Notes: generated from the sequence alone by a model not told the origin. A DNA stretch of 64,000 bases from an uncultured Clostridia bacterium (GCA_934476675.1 CAKSOE010000001.1:310001-374000); one strand, 5' to 3'; shown: positions 26,631 through 36,993, counted from the first letter of the stretch. Program-made: numbers and translations.

Positions 26631-27953
26631 ATGCTTACTAAACAGGATATTCTGGAATTGGTAGAAGATGAAGATGTTCGCTTTATACGTCTGCAATTTA
26701 CCGATATGCTGGGTCATATGAAGAATATGGCAATTACAAATTCAAAGCTTTTGGACGCTCTTGATAACCGCTGCGTATTTGACGCATCCTCTGTCGAGGG
26801 TATGACAGACAGCGAGGACAGTGACCTTTATCTCTATCCCGATTTGGACAGCTTCACGATATTTCCGTGGCGTCCACATCAGGGCAAGGTTGCAAGACTT
26901 ATATGTGATTTATATACAGCTGACGGAAAACCGGTAAAAAATGACCCGAGATATGTTTTAAAAAGAACCCTAAAAGAAGCGGAGGAAATGGGTTACAGCT
27001 TTAATGTCGGCCCGAAATGCGAGTTTTTCCTGTTTAATACCGATGACAGCGGAGAGCCGACGATGACCGCAAATGACAATGCCGGATATTTCGATCTTGC
27101 GCCGCTTGATAACGGCGAAAACTGCCGCAGAGATATTTGTCTTACGCTGGAAGAAATGGGATATGTAATTGAGTCGTCACACCATGAAAAGGCTCCGGGA
27201 CAGCACGAAATAGTGTTCAGATATGATAATGCGCTTACAACGGCGGATAAGATAGTAACGTTCAGAACGGTTGTAAAAACGCTTGCACGACGTAACGGTA
27301 TGCACGCAACTTTTATGCCGAAGCCGAAAGCAGATGAATGCGGTTCGGGAATGCACCTGGCAATGTCGCTTGAAAAGAACGGTAAAAATGTTTTTTACAG
27401 TGCGGACGGGAAGCTTTCACAGATAGGATATAAATTTATCGCAGGTTTATTAAAATATACTTCCGAAATGGTGTGTATAACCAATCCTATTGTAAATTCA
27501 TATAAGCGCTTTGTTTCGGGATATGACGCTCCGTGTTATATATCATGGTCGGAGAACAGCAAAAGTCTGCTTATAAGAATACCGACTGCAAATAAACCGG
27601 AAAATACGCGAATTGAACTGCGTTCGCCGGATTCAACCGCAAATCCGTATCTTGCGATTGCGGCGTGCTTAAAGGCGGGACTTAAAGGTATAAAGGAAAA
27701 TATTGAGCTGCCGCCGGCTATTGATTCAAATATATACAATATGAGTGCGGCGGAACAAAAAGCCATGAACGGAAAAATGTTTCCGATTAACCTTAATGAA
27801 GCAGTGGAAATAGCAAAGAAATCCGAATTTATCACAGAGCTTTTGGGAGAAGATTTCAAGCAGAAATATCTTGCGGAAAAGAAAAACGAATACAGTGAGT
27901 ACAGAAAGTGTATCAGTAAGTGGGAGATAGATAAATACTTTATTCAATATTGA
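26631..27953 (+). CDS. glnA: Glutamine synthetase, type I
   Basis: A 440-residue enzyme that makes glutamine from glutamate, ammonia and ATP. Seen are FDASSVEGMTDSEDSDL, YLYPDLDSF and the glutamate-binding FNVGPKCEFFLF. Metal-ligand and ATP segments follow in SSHHEKAPGQHEIVFRYD, GSGMHLAMSL and NPIVNSYKRFV. The adenylylation-site region is absent, as expected for the shorter GSI-alpha type. GGGAGGA precedes the ATG. The leader carries a promoter and terminator. It overlaps or abuts the ANTAR gene and leads a nitrogen/lysine block. Confidence 0.96.
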   Translation: MLTKQDILELVEDEDVRFIRLQFTDMLGHMKNMAITNSKLLDALDNRCVFDASSVEGMTDSEDSDLYLYPDLDSFTIFPWRPHQGKVARLICDLYTADGKPVKNDPRYVLKRTLKEAEEMGYSFNVGPKCEFFLFNTDDSGEPTMTANDNAGYFDLAPLDNGENCRRDICLTLEEMGYVIESSHHEKAPGQHEIVFRYDNALTTADKIVTFRTVVKTLARRNGMHATFMPKPKADECGSGMHLAMSLEKNGKNVFYSADGKLSQIGYKFIAGLLKYTSEMVCITNPIVNSYKRFVSGYDAPCYISWSENSKSLLIRIPTANKPENTRIELRSPDSTANPYLAIAACLKAGLKGIKENIELPPAIDSNIYNMSAAEQKAMNGKMFPINLNEAVEIAKKSEFITELLGEDFKQKYLAEKKNEYSEYRKCISKWEIDKYFIQY

Positions 27954-27973
27954 CAAAAGAGGGGGCAGTGCAG

Positions 27974-28492
27974 GTGGAGCGTGTAATACTGGCATTTTCC
28001 AAAGAGGAAACAGCATACAAAATAAAGAAAATGCTTGACGGTAGCGCTTATGAAGTATGTATGATTTGCCGTTCCGCCTCCGAGCTTCTGCGATCCGCTT
28101 CGGAAATTGACGATGCCCTGGTTATAATGGGATATAAAATCGGTGATATGCTTGCAGATGAGGCGGCATATAACCTCGGTGGAGTAAAGGTTATGTCTAT
28201 AGTCAAGGCAGAACGCCAGGACATAATCGAAAATGAGGATATATTTGTCATTCCTTTACCTCTGAACAGGCAAAGATTACTTTCATCAATCGATATTTTT
28301 CTCGGAAATATACAGCCTGTTTCAAAACCTAAGCGTTCGGAAGAGGATAAGAAAATAATTGAAAAAGCAAAGCTGTGCCTTATGGATAAATACAGAATGA
28401 CAGAAGAACAGGCTCACAGATTTATTCAGAAGAAAAGTATGGATAACGGTTCAAAGTTTGTAGATACGGCAAGATTGATTTTAAGAATTTAA
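27974..28492 (+). CDS. ANTAR-domain antitermination regulator
   Basis: A 172-residue regulator. The N-terminal 120 residues resemble a receiver-like fold (VERVILAFSKEETAYKIKKM...ALVIMGYKIG), without a clear phospho-Asp pocket. The C-terminal ANTAR domain (about 125-170) has KKIIEKAKLCLMDKYRMTEE and AHRFIQKKSMDNGSKFVDTA. ANTAR proteins bind paired RNA hairpins and prevent terminator formation. The GTG start at 27,974 follows GAGGGGGC by 8 bases. Its place just after glnA, whose leader holds a terminator, suggests that leader is its target. Confidence 0.88.
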   Translation: MERVILAFSKEETAYKIKKMLDGSAYEVCMICRSASELLRSASEIDDALVIMGYKIGDMLADEAAYNLGGVKVMSIVKAERQDIIENEDIFVIPLPLNRQRLLSSIDIFLGNIQPVSKPKRSEEDKKIIEKAKLCLMDKYRMTEEQAHRFIQKKSMDNGSKFVDTARLILRI

Positions 28493-28504
28493 GGAGATTG
28501 AAAG

Positions 28505-29350
28505 ATGCAGACCTTTAATTTTACAAAAATGCAGGGTGCAGGTAACGATTATATATACGTTAACTGCTTCAAGGAGCATATTTCGGACATTAACGAAACC
28601 GCAAAAAAAGTATCGGACAGGCACTTCGGCATAGGATCTGACGGACTGGTGCTTATCTGCCCGTCGGACAAGGCAGATTTTCGCATGGATATGTATAACA
28701 GCGACGGAACACAAGCAGAGATGTGCGGAAACGCATCAAGGTGCGTCGGTAAATATGTTCACGACAAGGGACTTACCGATAAAACGGAAATAACGCTTGA
28801 AACACTTGCCGGAATAAAAATTTTAAAGCTTAATCTTGACGAAAACGGCGAGGTTGATACGGTTTGCGTAAACATGGGAAAACCGGAGCTTTTGAGCAAA
28901 AACATTCCGATAGACTCTGACAGCGAGCGGTTTATAGGAAAGAAAGTAGAGGTTGACGGTAAAGAATATAAGGTGACAGGCGTGTCGATGGGCAATCCGC
29001 ACGCTGTTACTTACGTAGATGACGTATCAAAAGTCGAAATTGAGAAAATAGGGCCCAAATTTGAAACGCATAAAATATTTCCTAAAAAGACCAATACGGA
29101 ATTTGTTCAGATAATTGATAAAAAAACGGTGAAAATGCGTGTATGGGAACGCGGAGCGGGTGAGACGCTTGCCTGCGGTACAGGCGCTTGCGCAACGCTT
29201 GTTGCATCAAGCCTGCTCGGACTGACAGAGGACGAAGCGGATATAATTTTACTCGGCGGAACGCTGCATATTAAATGGGATAAGCAAGAAAATAATGTTT
29301 ATATGACCGGACCGGCAAGGTTTGTGTTTGACGGAACGGTTACGGTATAA
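28505..29350 (+). CDS. dapF: Diaminopimelate epimerase
   Basis: A 281-residue cofactor-independent racemase converting LL- to meso-diaminopimelate for peptidoglycan and lysine. The paired active-site cysteines are in AEMCGNASRCVGKYV and ETLACGTGACATLVASS. The opening FTKMQGAGNDYIYVN and VSMGNPHAVTYVDDV are conserved. GGAGA lies before the ATG. It is followed by dapL, completing the LL-DAP route. Confidence 0.97.
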   Translation: MQTFNFTKMQGAGNDYIYVNCFKEHISDINETAKKVSDRHFGIGSDGLVLICPSDKADFRMDMYNSDGTQAEMCGNASRCVGKYVHDKGLTDKTEITLETLAGIKILKLNLDENGEVDTVCVNMGKPELLSKNIPIDSDSERFIGKKVEVDGKEYKVTGVSMGNPHAVTYVDDVSKVEIEKIGPKFETHKIFPKKTNTEFVQIIDKKTVKMRVWERGAGETLACGTGACATLVASSLLGLTEDEADIILLGGTLHIKWDKQENNVYMTGPARFVFDGTVTV

Positions 29351-29368
29351 GTGAAAGGGAGGTTGCAA

Positions 29369-30586
29369 ATGGCAAAGGTAAATGAAAACTACAAAAAGCT
29401 TCCGGGCAGCTATCTGTTTTCGGATATTGCAAAAAAAGTAGCGGCATACCAAAAGGAAAATCCCGATAAGGAAATTATCAAAATGGGAATCGGAGATGTG
29501 ACAAGACCGTTGGTAAAAAGTGTTGTTGAGGCAATGCACAAGGCGGTTGACGAAATGGGAACACCGGAGGGGTTCAGAGGTTACGGACCCGAACAGGGAT
29601 ATGACTTTTTAAGAAACAAGATAGTTGAGAAGGATTATCTCACAAGAGGAATAAAGCTTGATGCGGATGAGGTGTTTGTGTCAGACGGTGCAAAATCTGA
29701 CTGCGGAAACATCGGTGACATTTTCTCGAAAGACAATAAAGTTGCCGTTTGTGACCCTGTATATCCGGTATACGTTGATACAAATGCTATGGCAGGCAGG
29801 GCAGGAGAATATATTTCGGAGCATTGGTCAAACCTGTATTATATGCCATGTACAAAGGAAAACGGATTTATTCCTAAACTGCCGGAAGAAAAGGCAGATA
29901 TGATTTATCTGTGTTTTCCGAATAATCCCACAGGTGTTGCTGCGACAAAGGAACAGCTTAAAGCATGGGTCAGCTACGCACTTGAAAATGACGCGGTTAT
30001 TCTTTATGACAGCGCATATGAGGCGTTTATTACAAATCCGGAAGTTCCGCATAGCATATATGAAATAGACGGCGCGAAAAAATGTGCGATTGAGTTCAGA
30101 AGTTTTTCAAAGACAGCCGGATTTACCGGAACAAGATGTGCATACACCGTTGTTCCGAAAGAGCTGACAGTCGGCGGCGAATCGCTTAATGCAATGTGGA
30201 ACAGGCGTCAATGCACAAAATTTAACGGAGTTCCGTATGTGATACAGCGTGCTGCGGAGGCGGTTTACAGCGATGAGGGATATGCCGAAACGCGTGAAAA
30301 TATAAAGTATTATATGGAAAATGCAAGAATTATAAGAGAATCGCTTTCGGAAGCCGGACTTGAAGTATACGGCGGCGAAAACGCGCCGTATATTTGGGCA
30401 AAAACTCCCGACAATATAGGTTCATGGGAATTCTTCGACATTCTTTTAAAGGAAGCCGGAGTGGTAACAACCCCTGGCGCGGGATTCGGCCCGAGCGGCG
30501 AGGGTTATATACGCCTTACGGCGTTTTCAACAAAGGAAAATACGGTCGAAGCTATGGAAAGAATAAAGGCTGTATTGAAGAAATAA
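29369..30586 (+). CDS. dapL: LL-diaminopimelate aminotransferase
   Basis: A 405-residue PLP enzyme that converts tetrahydrodipicolinate directly to LL-diaminopimelate using glutamate. Landmarks are MGIGDVTRPL, GYGPEQGYDFLRNKI, CFPNNPTGVAATKEQL and the Schiff-base Lys in SFSKTAGFTGTRCAYT. The start at 29,369 has GGGAGG upstream, 18 bases after the dapF stop. It uses glutamate, tying it to the adjacent glnA and gltBD genes. Confidence 0.96.
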   Translation: MAKVNENYKKLPGSYLFSDIAKKVAAYQKENPDKEIIKMGIGDVTRPLVKSVVEAMHKAVDEMGTPEGFRGYGPEQGYDFLRNKIVEKDYLTRGIKLDADEVFVSDGAKSDCGNIGDIFSKDNKVAVCDPVYPVYVDTNAMAGRAGEYISEHWSNLYYMPCTKENGFIPKLPEEKADMIYLCFPNNPTGVAATKEQLKAWVSYALENDAVILYDSAYEAFITNPEVPHSIYEIDGAKKCAIEFRSFSKTAGFTGTRCAYTVVPKELTVGGESLNAMWNRRQCTKFNGVPYVIQRAAEAVYSDEGYAETRENIKYYMENARIIRESLSEAGLEVYGGENAPYIWAKTPDNIGSWEFFDILLKEAGVVTTPGAGFGPSGEGYIRLTAFSTKENTVEAMERIKAVLKK

Positions 30587-30680
30587 ATATTGAAGCAAGG
30601 ACGCTTTATGAATACATTGACGATGTACGGCAATGCTATTTAGGAAGCGTTTTTATATAATCGGAAAGGAATGATTTGAA

Positions 30681-33600
30681 ATGGTATACAGCGGACTTCC
30701 CAAAAAACAGGGTATGTACGATCCGGCGTTTGAGCATGATGCGTGCGGTGTCGGATTTATCGCAAATATTAAAGGCAAGGTATCTCATGATTTGATTAAC
30801 CAGGGGTTACAGATACTGAAAAATCTGGCACACAGGGGCGGAGTGGGTTCCGATCCCGACACGGGTGACGGCGCCGGAATACTTATCCAGATGCCGCATG
30901 ATTTTATGAGCAAGGTGTGCAAGAATGAGGGCATAGACTTGCCTGTAAAAGGTGATTACGGCGTAGGTATGCTGTTTTTGTCACCTGATGCCGACACAAG
31001 AGAAAAGAGCCTTGCGGATTTGGGCAAAATAATTGCGGAAGAAGGACAAAAGCTTCTCGGTATGCGTGATGTTCCGGTGTATGAGGATTGTCTCGGAAAA
31101 GCGGCAAGAGACGTTATGCCGCATATTGTTCAGATATTTATCGGCAAGGGCAATTTGGAAATGAGCGCGGACGATTTTGAACGCAGATTATATATTATCG
31201 GTAAAATTGCCGAAAAGCGCATAAGAAAAAGCGGTGAGGATAATTATTTCTACTTTGCATCTTTGTCGGCACGCACAATCGTATATAAAGGAATGCTTAC
31301 TCCGGAACAGGTAAATGAATTTTACCTTGACTTAAAGGATGTTGATATGAAAACGGCAATTTCGCTTGTTCATTCGAGATTTTCAACCAACACATTTCCG
31401 TCGTGGGAAAGAGCGCATCCTAACAGATACATTATTCATAACGGAGAAATCAATACCATCCGCGGTAATGTAAACTGGGTAAAGGCAAGAGAGAGGATGT
31501 TCTCGACACCGGAGTTTGAGGGCGAAATGGATAAAATTCTGCCGGTAATAAATGAGGACGGCTCGGACTCAGCGATGCTTGACAACTATTTGCAGTTCCT
31601 GCATTTGTCAGGATTTTCACTGCCGCGCGCAATGATGATGACTATTCCCGAACCGTGGGAAAACGACGAAAACATGAGTGATGAAATGAAGAAGTTCTAC
31701 GAGTATCATTCATGTATTACAGAGCCGTGGGACGGTCCGGCAGTAGTGTGCTTTACGGACGGACGTTTTGTGGGCGCAACTCTTGACCGTAACGGATTAA
31801 GACCTGCAAGATATTATGTCACCGATGATGACAGAATAATTCTTGCGTCTGAGGTGGGTGTTACAGATGTTGACGAAGCATCAATAGTCAGAAAAGAACG
31901 TCTGCACCCGGGCAAGATGCTCCTTATAGACGTTGAAAAAGGCAAGATTATTACGGACAGCGAAATCAAAGAATATGAAGCTGTTCATAAACCGTATGGC
32001 GAATGGGTAAATAAAACCCTTGTAAAGCTTGACGACTTGAAAGAAAACAGCAAAAAGCACGGAGATACGTGGCATAACCTGGTTGAAAAAATCAAGGACA
32101 GCGCACAGGGAACAATAAACCGTGAGCTGATTTTGAGAAATGCAATAATGCTGGATAATATGTTTGTAAATCGTGAAGCGGATGGTGACAGCGAACTGCC
32201 GCTTTTGGTAAAGCAGAAAATATTCGGTTATTCGTGGGAAGACCTTAACATGACCTTAAAGCAGCTGGTTCAGAAAGCGGAAGATCCGATCGGCGCTATG
32301 GGTAAGGATTCACCGCTGGCGGTATTATCGGAAAAACCGCAGCTGCTGTATAACTATTTCAAACAGCTTTTTGCACAGGTAACAAATCCGCCTATTGATG
32401 CAATAAGAGAAAAAATCGTAACCTCGACATATTCATTCTTCGGCTGTGAACAGAATCTGCTTACTTCATCAGAGCTGAATTGCCGCAAAATCCGTTCGGA
32501 CAGTCCGATACTGACAAACGAAGAACTGGAAAAAATCAGAAACGTGGATATTGACGGCTTTAAGAGTATAACAATCTCGTCGCTGTTCAATATTCATCAG
32601 AAAAAGGATATGGAAGCGGCGCTTGAGAATATTTTCAAAGCTGCCGATATAGCGGTAGAAAACGGATATAACATTATTATCCTTTCAGATAAAGGCGTTG
32701 ACAAGGATAAAGCGGCAATTCCGGCGCTGTTATGTGCATCGGGACTGCATCACCATTTGCTTGAAAAAGGTACGAGAATGAAAACCTCAATTATAGTTGA
32801 GTCCGGTGAGCCGCGAGAAGTTCATCATTTTGCTTGTCTGATCGGCTACGGAGTGAACGGAGTAAACCCGTATCTTGCATATGAGTCAATAGGTGAACTT
32901 TGCAGCGAAGGTCTGGTTGATTTTGATGAAAAGACAGCTATCGAGAGATATAAAAAAGCAGTTACCGGCGGAATAGTGAAGATTATGTCCAAAATGGGTA
33001 TATCAACAATTCAGTCGTATCAGGGTTCGCAGATTTTTGAGGCTTTGGGAGTGCGTGAGAGTGTGGTTGAAAAATACTTTACCGGTACAGCCACAAGAAT
33101 AGGCGGAATAGGTCTTAATCAGATTGAAAAAGATACGCTGAAATTCCATAGCGAAGCATTTGATAAGGTGACTGCCGATGAAGCGCTGAAACCCGGCGGC
33201 GAATATAAATGGAGAGCAAAGGGCGAATATCATATGTTCAATCCGGTATCCATTTACAAGCTGCAAACAGCGTGCAGAACGGGCGACTATAAATTGTATA
33301 AGGAATATGCGCGTGAGATGGACGAGCATCAGTCGCATGAATGTACAATACGCGGACTGCTCAATATCAGAACAATCGATAAGCCGATTGCGATTGACAG
33401 CGTCGAAAGTGTTGAAAGTATAGTAAAGCGTTTCAAAACGGGAGCGATGTCTTACGGATCAATATCGCAGGAGGCACATGAGTGCATGGCAATAGCGATG
33501 AACCGTCTCGGCGGAAAATCAAACAGCGGCGAGGGCGGAGAGAATCCGGACAGATATATTCCCGATGAAAACGGAGATTCACGCTGTTCGGCAATTAAGC

Positions 33601-35381
33601 AGGTAGCATCGGGCAGATTCGGAGTGCATATCCACTACTTGCAGAACGCAAAAGAAATTCAGATAAAGATGGCGCAGGGCGCAAAGCCGGGTGAGGGCGG
33701 ACATCTGCCGGGCGGAAAGGTATATCCTTGGATTGCAAAAGCAAGACACTCAACACCGGGTGTAAGCCTTATTTCACCGCCGCCGCATCATGATATATAC
33801 TCGATAGAGGACTTGGCACAGCTGATACACGATCTGAAAAATGCCAATCGTGACGCGAGAGTAACGGTAAAGCTGGTATCGGAGGCAGGCGTAGGAACTA
33901 TTGCGGTGGGTGTTGCAAAGGGTCGTGCGGACGTAATACTCATTTCGGGTTATGACGGCGGAACGGGCGCAGCGCCGAGAACGGGCGTTTATAATGCCGG
34001 ATTGCCGTGGGAGCTTGGAGTTGCGGAAACTCATCAGGCGCTTTTAATGAACAATCTGAGAAACCGTGTTACGATTGAAACTGACGGAAAGCTGCTCACG
34101 GGACGAGATGTAGCCGTTGCGGCTTTGCTCGGTGCTGAGGAATACGGATTTGCAACAGGTCCTCTTATAGCGATGGGCTGTGTTATGATGAGGGTATGTA
34201 ACCTTGATACTTGTCCGGTAGGTGTGGCAACACAGAATCCTAAGCTGAGAAGCCGTTTCTGCGGTAAGCCGGAATATATAGAAAACTTTATGCGCTTTAT
34301 CGCACAGGATTTGAGGGAATGGATGGCAAAGATAGGCGCAAGAACGGTTAACGACTTAATCGGTCATGTAGAGTATCTGTCGCAGAAGCGTGTTGAGCAT
34401 AATGAGAAAGCGTCTATGGTTGATTTATCGGCGTTGTTATATCAACCTAAAACCTGCTCGAACGATTTTGAGAGATACCACAATGTTATGCAGAATCATG
34501 AGCTTAATAAAACTCTTGATATGAATACACTGTTAAAGCTTTGCAAAAATGCGATAGAGGACGGCAGCAGAGTTGAGTCAAAAATGAAAATAAGAAATAC
34601 CGACCGTGTAACAGGTACGATACTTTCTTCGGAAATTGCCAGAAAGTACGGCGCAAAGGGTTTGCCGGAGGATACAATCAATCTGGAATTTGTAGGAAGC
34701 GCCGGACAGAGTTTCGGAGCGTTTTTGGCGCCCGGTGTTACGCTTAAGCTTGCGGGGGATTCAAACGATTATATCGGCAAGGGCTTGTCGGGAGGTAAAA
34801 TAATCGTTGTTCCGCCCGAAAATGCAAGCTTTAATCCGAGTGAAAACGTAATTATCGGAAACGTTGCATTTTACGGAGCAATTTACGGCGAGGCGTATAT
34901 AAGAGGTATAGCCGGCGAACGTTTCTGCGTCAGAAACAGCGGTATAAAAGCCGTTGTTGAGGGTGTTGGAGATCACGGCTGTGAATATATGACCGGCGGT
35001 GTGGTTGCCGTAATCGGAAAAACGGGCAGAAACTTTGCGGCAGGTATGTCGGGAGGTGTTGCATACGTTTACGATGAGGACGGAGACTTTAAAGAAAAAT
35101 GCAATACAGGTCTGGCGGAACTTAATAAGCTTACCGCAAAGGATGCCGGAACGCTTAAAGAAATGCTTGAAAAGCATAAGGAATACACCGCATCGGAAAC
35201 AGCGGCAAAAATACTCGATAATTTCGATGAAGAACTGAAGCATTTCATAAAAGTAATACCGACAGATTACAAAAAGGTTGTTACAATTATGGAGGAAGAG
35301 AAGAAAAAGGGTACGGATAATGACGAAGCCGCACTCATTGCTTTTGAAAATGTAACAGGCAAAAAGGTTGAAATTGCATAA
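30681..35381 (+). CDS. gltB: Glutamate synthase, large subunit
   Basis: A 1,566-residue enzyme that moves the amide nitrogen of glutamine to 2-oxoglutarate. The glutaminase domain begins at Cys22 (HDACGVGFIANIKG), normally exposed by removal of a propeptide, and runs to about 430. The central and FMN-binding domains follow (about 480-1200), with 3Fe-4S cysteines in MRVCNLDTCPVGVATQ near 1168-1183. The C-terminal beta-helix domain (about 1280-1500) has repeated G-rich turns such as GKGLSGGKIIV. It is 95 bases from dapL and pairs with gltD. Confidence 0.97.
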   Translation: MVYSGLPKKQGMYDPAFEHDACGVGFIANIKGKVSHDLINQGLQILKNLAHRGGVGSDPDTGDGAGILIQMPHDFMSKVCKNEGIDLPVKGDYGVGMLFLSPDADTREKSLADLGKIIAEEGQKLLGMRDVPVYEDCLGKAARDVMPHIVQIFIGKGNLEMSADDFERRLYIIGKIAEKRIRKSGEDNYFYFASLSARTIVYKGMLTPEQVNEFYLDLKDVDMKTAISLVHSRFSTNTFPSWERAHPNRYIIHNGEINTIRGNVNWVKARERMFSTPEFEGEMDKILPVINEDGSDSAMLDNYLQFLHLSGFSLPRAMMMTIPEPWENDENMSDEMKKFYEYHSCITEPWDGPAVVCFTDGRFVGATLDRNGLRPARYYVTDDDRIILASEVGVTDVDEASIVRKERLHPGKMLLIDVEKGKIITDSEIKEYEAVHKPYGEWVNKTLVKLDDLKENSKKHGDTWHNLVEKIKDSAQGTINRELILRNAIMLDNMFVNREADGDSELPLLVKQKIFGYSWEDLNMTLKQLVQKAEDPIGAMGKDSPLAVLSEKPQLLYNYFKQLFAQVTNPPIDAIREKIVTSTYSFFGCEQNLLTSSELNCRKIRSDSPILTNEELEKIRNVDIDGFKSITISSLFNIHQKKDMEAALENIFKAADIAVENGYNIIILSDKGVDKDKAAIPALLCASGLHHHLLEKGTRMKTSIIVESGEPREVHHFACLIGYGVNGVNPYLAYESIGELCSEGLVDFDEKTAIERYKKAVTGGIVKIMSKMGISTIQSYQGSQIFEALGVRESVVEKYFTGTATRIGGIGLNQIEKDTLKFHSEAFDKVTADEALKPGGEYKWRAKGEYHMFNPVSIYKLQTACRTGDYKLYKEYAREMDEHQSHECTIRGLLNIRTIDKPIAIDSVESVESIVKRFKTGAMSYGSISQEAHECMAIAMNRLGGKSNSGEGGENPDRYIPDENGDSRCSAIKQVASGRFGVHIHYLQNAKEIQIKMAQGAKPGEGGHLPGGKVYPWIAKARHSTPGVSLISPPPHHDIYSIEDLAQLIHDLKNANRDARVTVKLVSEAGVGTIAVGVAKGRADVILISGYDGGTGAAPRTGVYNAGLPWELGVAETHQALLMNNLRNRVTIETDGKLLTGRDVAVAALLGAEEYGFATGPLIAMGCVMMRVCNLDTCPVGVATQNPKLRSRFCGKPEYIENFMRFIAQDLREWMAKIGARTVNDLIGHVEYLSQKRVEHNEKASMVDLSALLYQPKTCSNDFERYHNVMQNHELNKTLDMNTLLKLCKNAIEDGSRVESKMKIRNTDRVTGTILSSEIARKYGAKGLPEDTINLEFVGSAGQSFGAFLAPGVTLKLAGDSNDYIGKGLSGGKIIVVPPENASFNPSENVIIGNVAFYGAIYGEAYIRGIAGERFCVRNSGIKAVVEGVGDHGCEYMTGGVVAVIGKTGRNFAAGMSGGVAYVYDEDGDFKEKCNTGLAELNKLTAKDAGTLKEMLEKHKEYTASETAAKILDNFDEELKHFIKVIPTDYKKVVTIMEEEKKKGTDNDEAALIAFENVTGKKVEIA

Positions 35382-35393
35382 ATATCAGATATG

Positions 35394-35424
35394 CCGTTTT
35401 GGTGAGGAATACTCATCAAAACGG
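35394..35424 (+). other. Stem-loop in the gltB-gltD junction
   Basis: CCGTTTTGGTGAG pairs with CTCATCAAAACGG (one G-T pair) around a 5-base loop, 7 bases before the gltD ribosome site. No T-run follows. It could set mRNA processing or the GltB:GltD ratio. Confidence 0.6.
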
Positions 35425-35447
35425 TGATATGGAAAGGAATGATTATA

Positions 35448-36917
35448 TTGGGAAAATCTACCGGCTTTTTGGAATATGAACGCAAGCTGCCCAAAGACAG
35501 ATGCGTTAAAGAGAGAATATCCGATTGGGGAGAATTTCACACGCATATGGACCCTGCCGAATTGAAGCTTCAGGGCGCACGCTGTATGGATTGCGGCGTA
35601 CCGTTTTGTCATACAGGTAAGATAGTCGGAAGAACATCTATCGGATGTCCGCTGAACAATCTTATTCCCGAGTGGAATGATTTGGTTTACAGAGGAGATA
35701 TTGAAGAGGCATATAAGAGATTGTCACTGACAAATAATTTTCCGGAATTTACGGGACGAGTGTGTCCGGCTTTGTGCGAGGGTTCATGTACGTTGGGTAT
35801 GCACGATCCTCCGGTGACGATTAAAAATATAGAATGTCATATTATTGACACGATGTTTGATGAAGATAAGGTTAAGCCGAGATTTCCGCAGAAATCAACC
35901 GAAAAGCGCATTGCGGTTATCGGCAGCGGCCCGTCGGGACTGGCGTGTGCCGACGAATTGAATCAGAAAGGACATCGCGTAACGGTATTTGAACGTGCAG
36001 ACAGAGCAGGCGGTCTTTTGATGTACGGAATACCTAACATGAAACTGGATAAAAGCGTTGTTCGGCGCAGAGTTGATTTGATGGAAAAAGAGGGAGTAGT
36101 ATTTAAAACAAATACCGAAATAGGCAAAAATTATCCGGCGGTGAATGTGGTTAACGAATTTGACGCAGTGGTTATTTGTACCGGTGCGACAAATCCGCGT
36201 CCTTTAAAGGTTGAGGGTGCGGAGCTTAAAGGCGTGCATTTTGCGGTTGACTATTTGAAACAGAACACAAAAAGTCTGCTTGATTCGGAACATAAGGACA
36301 GAAAGTTTATAAATGCCGAGGGCAAGAATGTAGTTGTTGTCGGAGGCGGAGATACTGGCACAGACTGTATAGCAACGGCAATACGTCAGGGCTGCAACAG
36401 CGTTGTACAGCTTGAAATAATGCCGGAACTTTCGGAAGAAAGACTTCCGTCAAATCCGTGGCCGGAATGGCCGAAGGTCAAAAAGACCGATTACGGACAG
36501 GAGGAAGCCATTGAGCTATACGGAAAAGATCCGAGAGAATACCTTACAACCGTTACTAAGATAGAGGGTAATGATAAGGGTGAAATGACTAAAGTTCATA
36601 CCGTTCAGGTAGAGTGGGTGAAAAATGATAAGGGCGCAATGATTCCGAAACCAATTGAGGGAACGGAACAGGTTCGTGACTGCGATATGTTGCTTATAGC
36701 AATGGGATTTTTAGGACCGGAGCAGGATATTATAAATCAGCTTACCTTAAAAACAAATGCCAGAAGCAATATCGATGCAAAAGAGGGAGACTTTGAAACA
36801 AGCTTGCGCGGCGTTTTTGCGGCAGGGGACTGCCGCAGAGGTCAGAGCCTTGTCGTTTGGGCAATACGAGAGGGCAGAGAAGCCGCCGCAGCTGTCGACG
36901 GATTTTTAATGAAATAA
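35448..36917 (+). CDS. gltD: Glutamate synthase, NADPH small subunit
   Basis: A 489-residue FAD/FeS subunit that supplies electrons to GltB. The N-terminal cluster domain has CMDCGVPFCH, CPLNNLIPEW and CPALCEGSCTLG. The FAD site is IGSGPSGLACADELNQKG and the NADPH site VVGGGDTGTDCIATAIR; AAGDCRRGQSLVVWAI closes the protein. TTG at 35,448 is chosen: it keeps the GGAAAGG spacing seen at gltB and gives the usual MGK start. An in-frame ATG at 35,439 lies inside the ribosome site. Confidence 0.95.
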   Translation: MGKSTGFLEYERKLPKDRCVKERISDWGEFHTHMDPAELKLQGARCMDCGVPFCHTGKIVGRTSIGCPLNNLIPEWNDLVYRGDIEEAYKRLSLTNNFPEFTGRVCPALCEGSCTLGMHDPPVTIKNIECHIIDTMFDEDKVKPRFPQKSTEKRIAVIGSGPSGLACADELNQKGHRVTVFERADRAGGLLMYGIPNMKLDKSVVRRRVDLMEKEGVVFKTNTEIGKNYPAVNVVNEFDAVVICTGATNPRPLKVEGAELKGVHFAVDYLKQNTKSLLDSEHKDRKFINAEGKNVVVVGGGDTGTDCIATAIRQGCNSVVQLEIMPELSEERLPSNPWPEWPKVKKTDYGQEEAIELYGKDPREYLTTVTKIEGNDKGEMTKVHTVQVEWVKNDKGAMIPKPIEGTEQVRDCDMLLIAMGFLGPEQDIINQLTLKTNARSNIDAKEGDFETSLRGVFAAGDCRRGQSLVVWAIREGREAAAAVDGFLMK

Positions 36918-36964
36918 TATAAGCTCCTTTTAGACAAAAAAGTATAAAATTTATTAAAAATCTC

Positions 36965-36993
36965 TTGACAAATCTTTCAATCGGTAGTATAAT
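36965..36993 (+). promoter_or_regulatory. Promoter of the liv operon
   Basis: TTGACA (36965-36970) and TATAAT (36988-36993), 17-base spacer. It gives a leader of about 295 bases before livJ, unusually long here. Confidence 0.85.
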
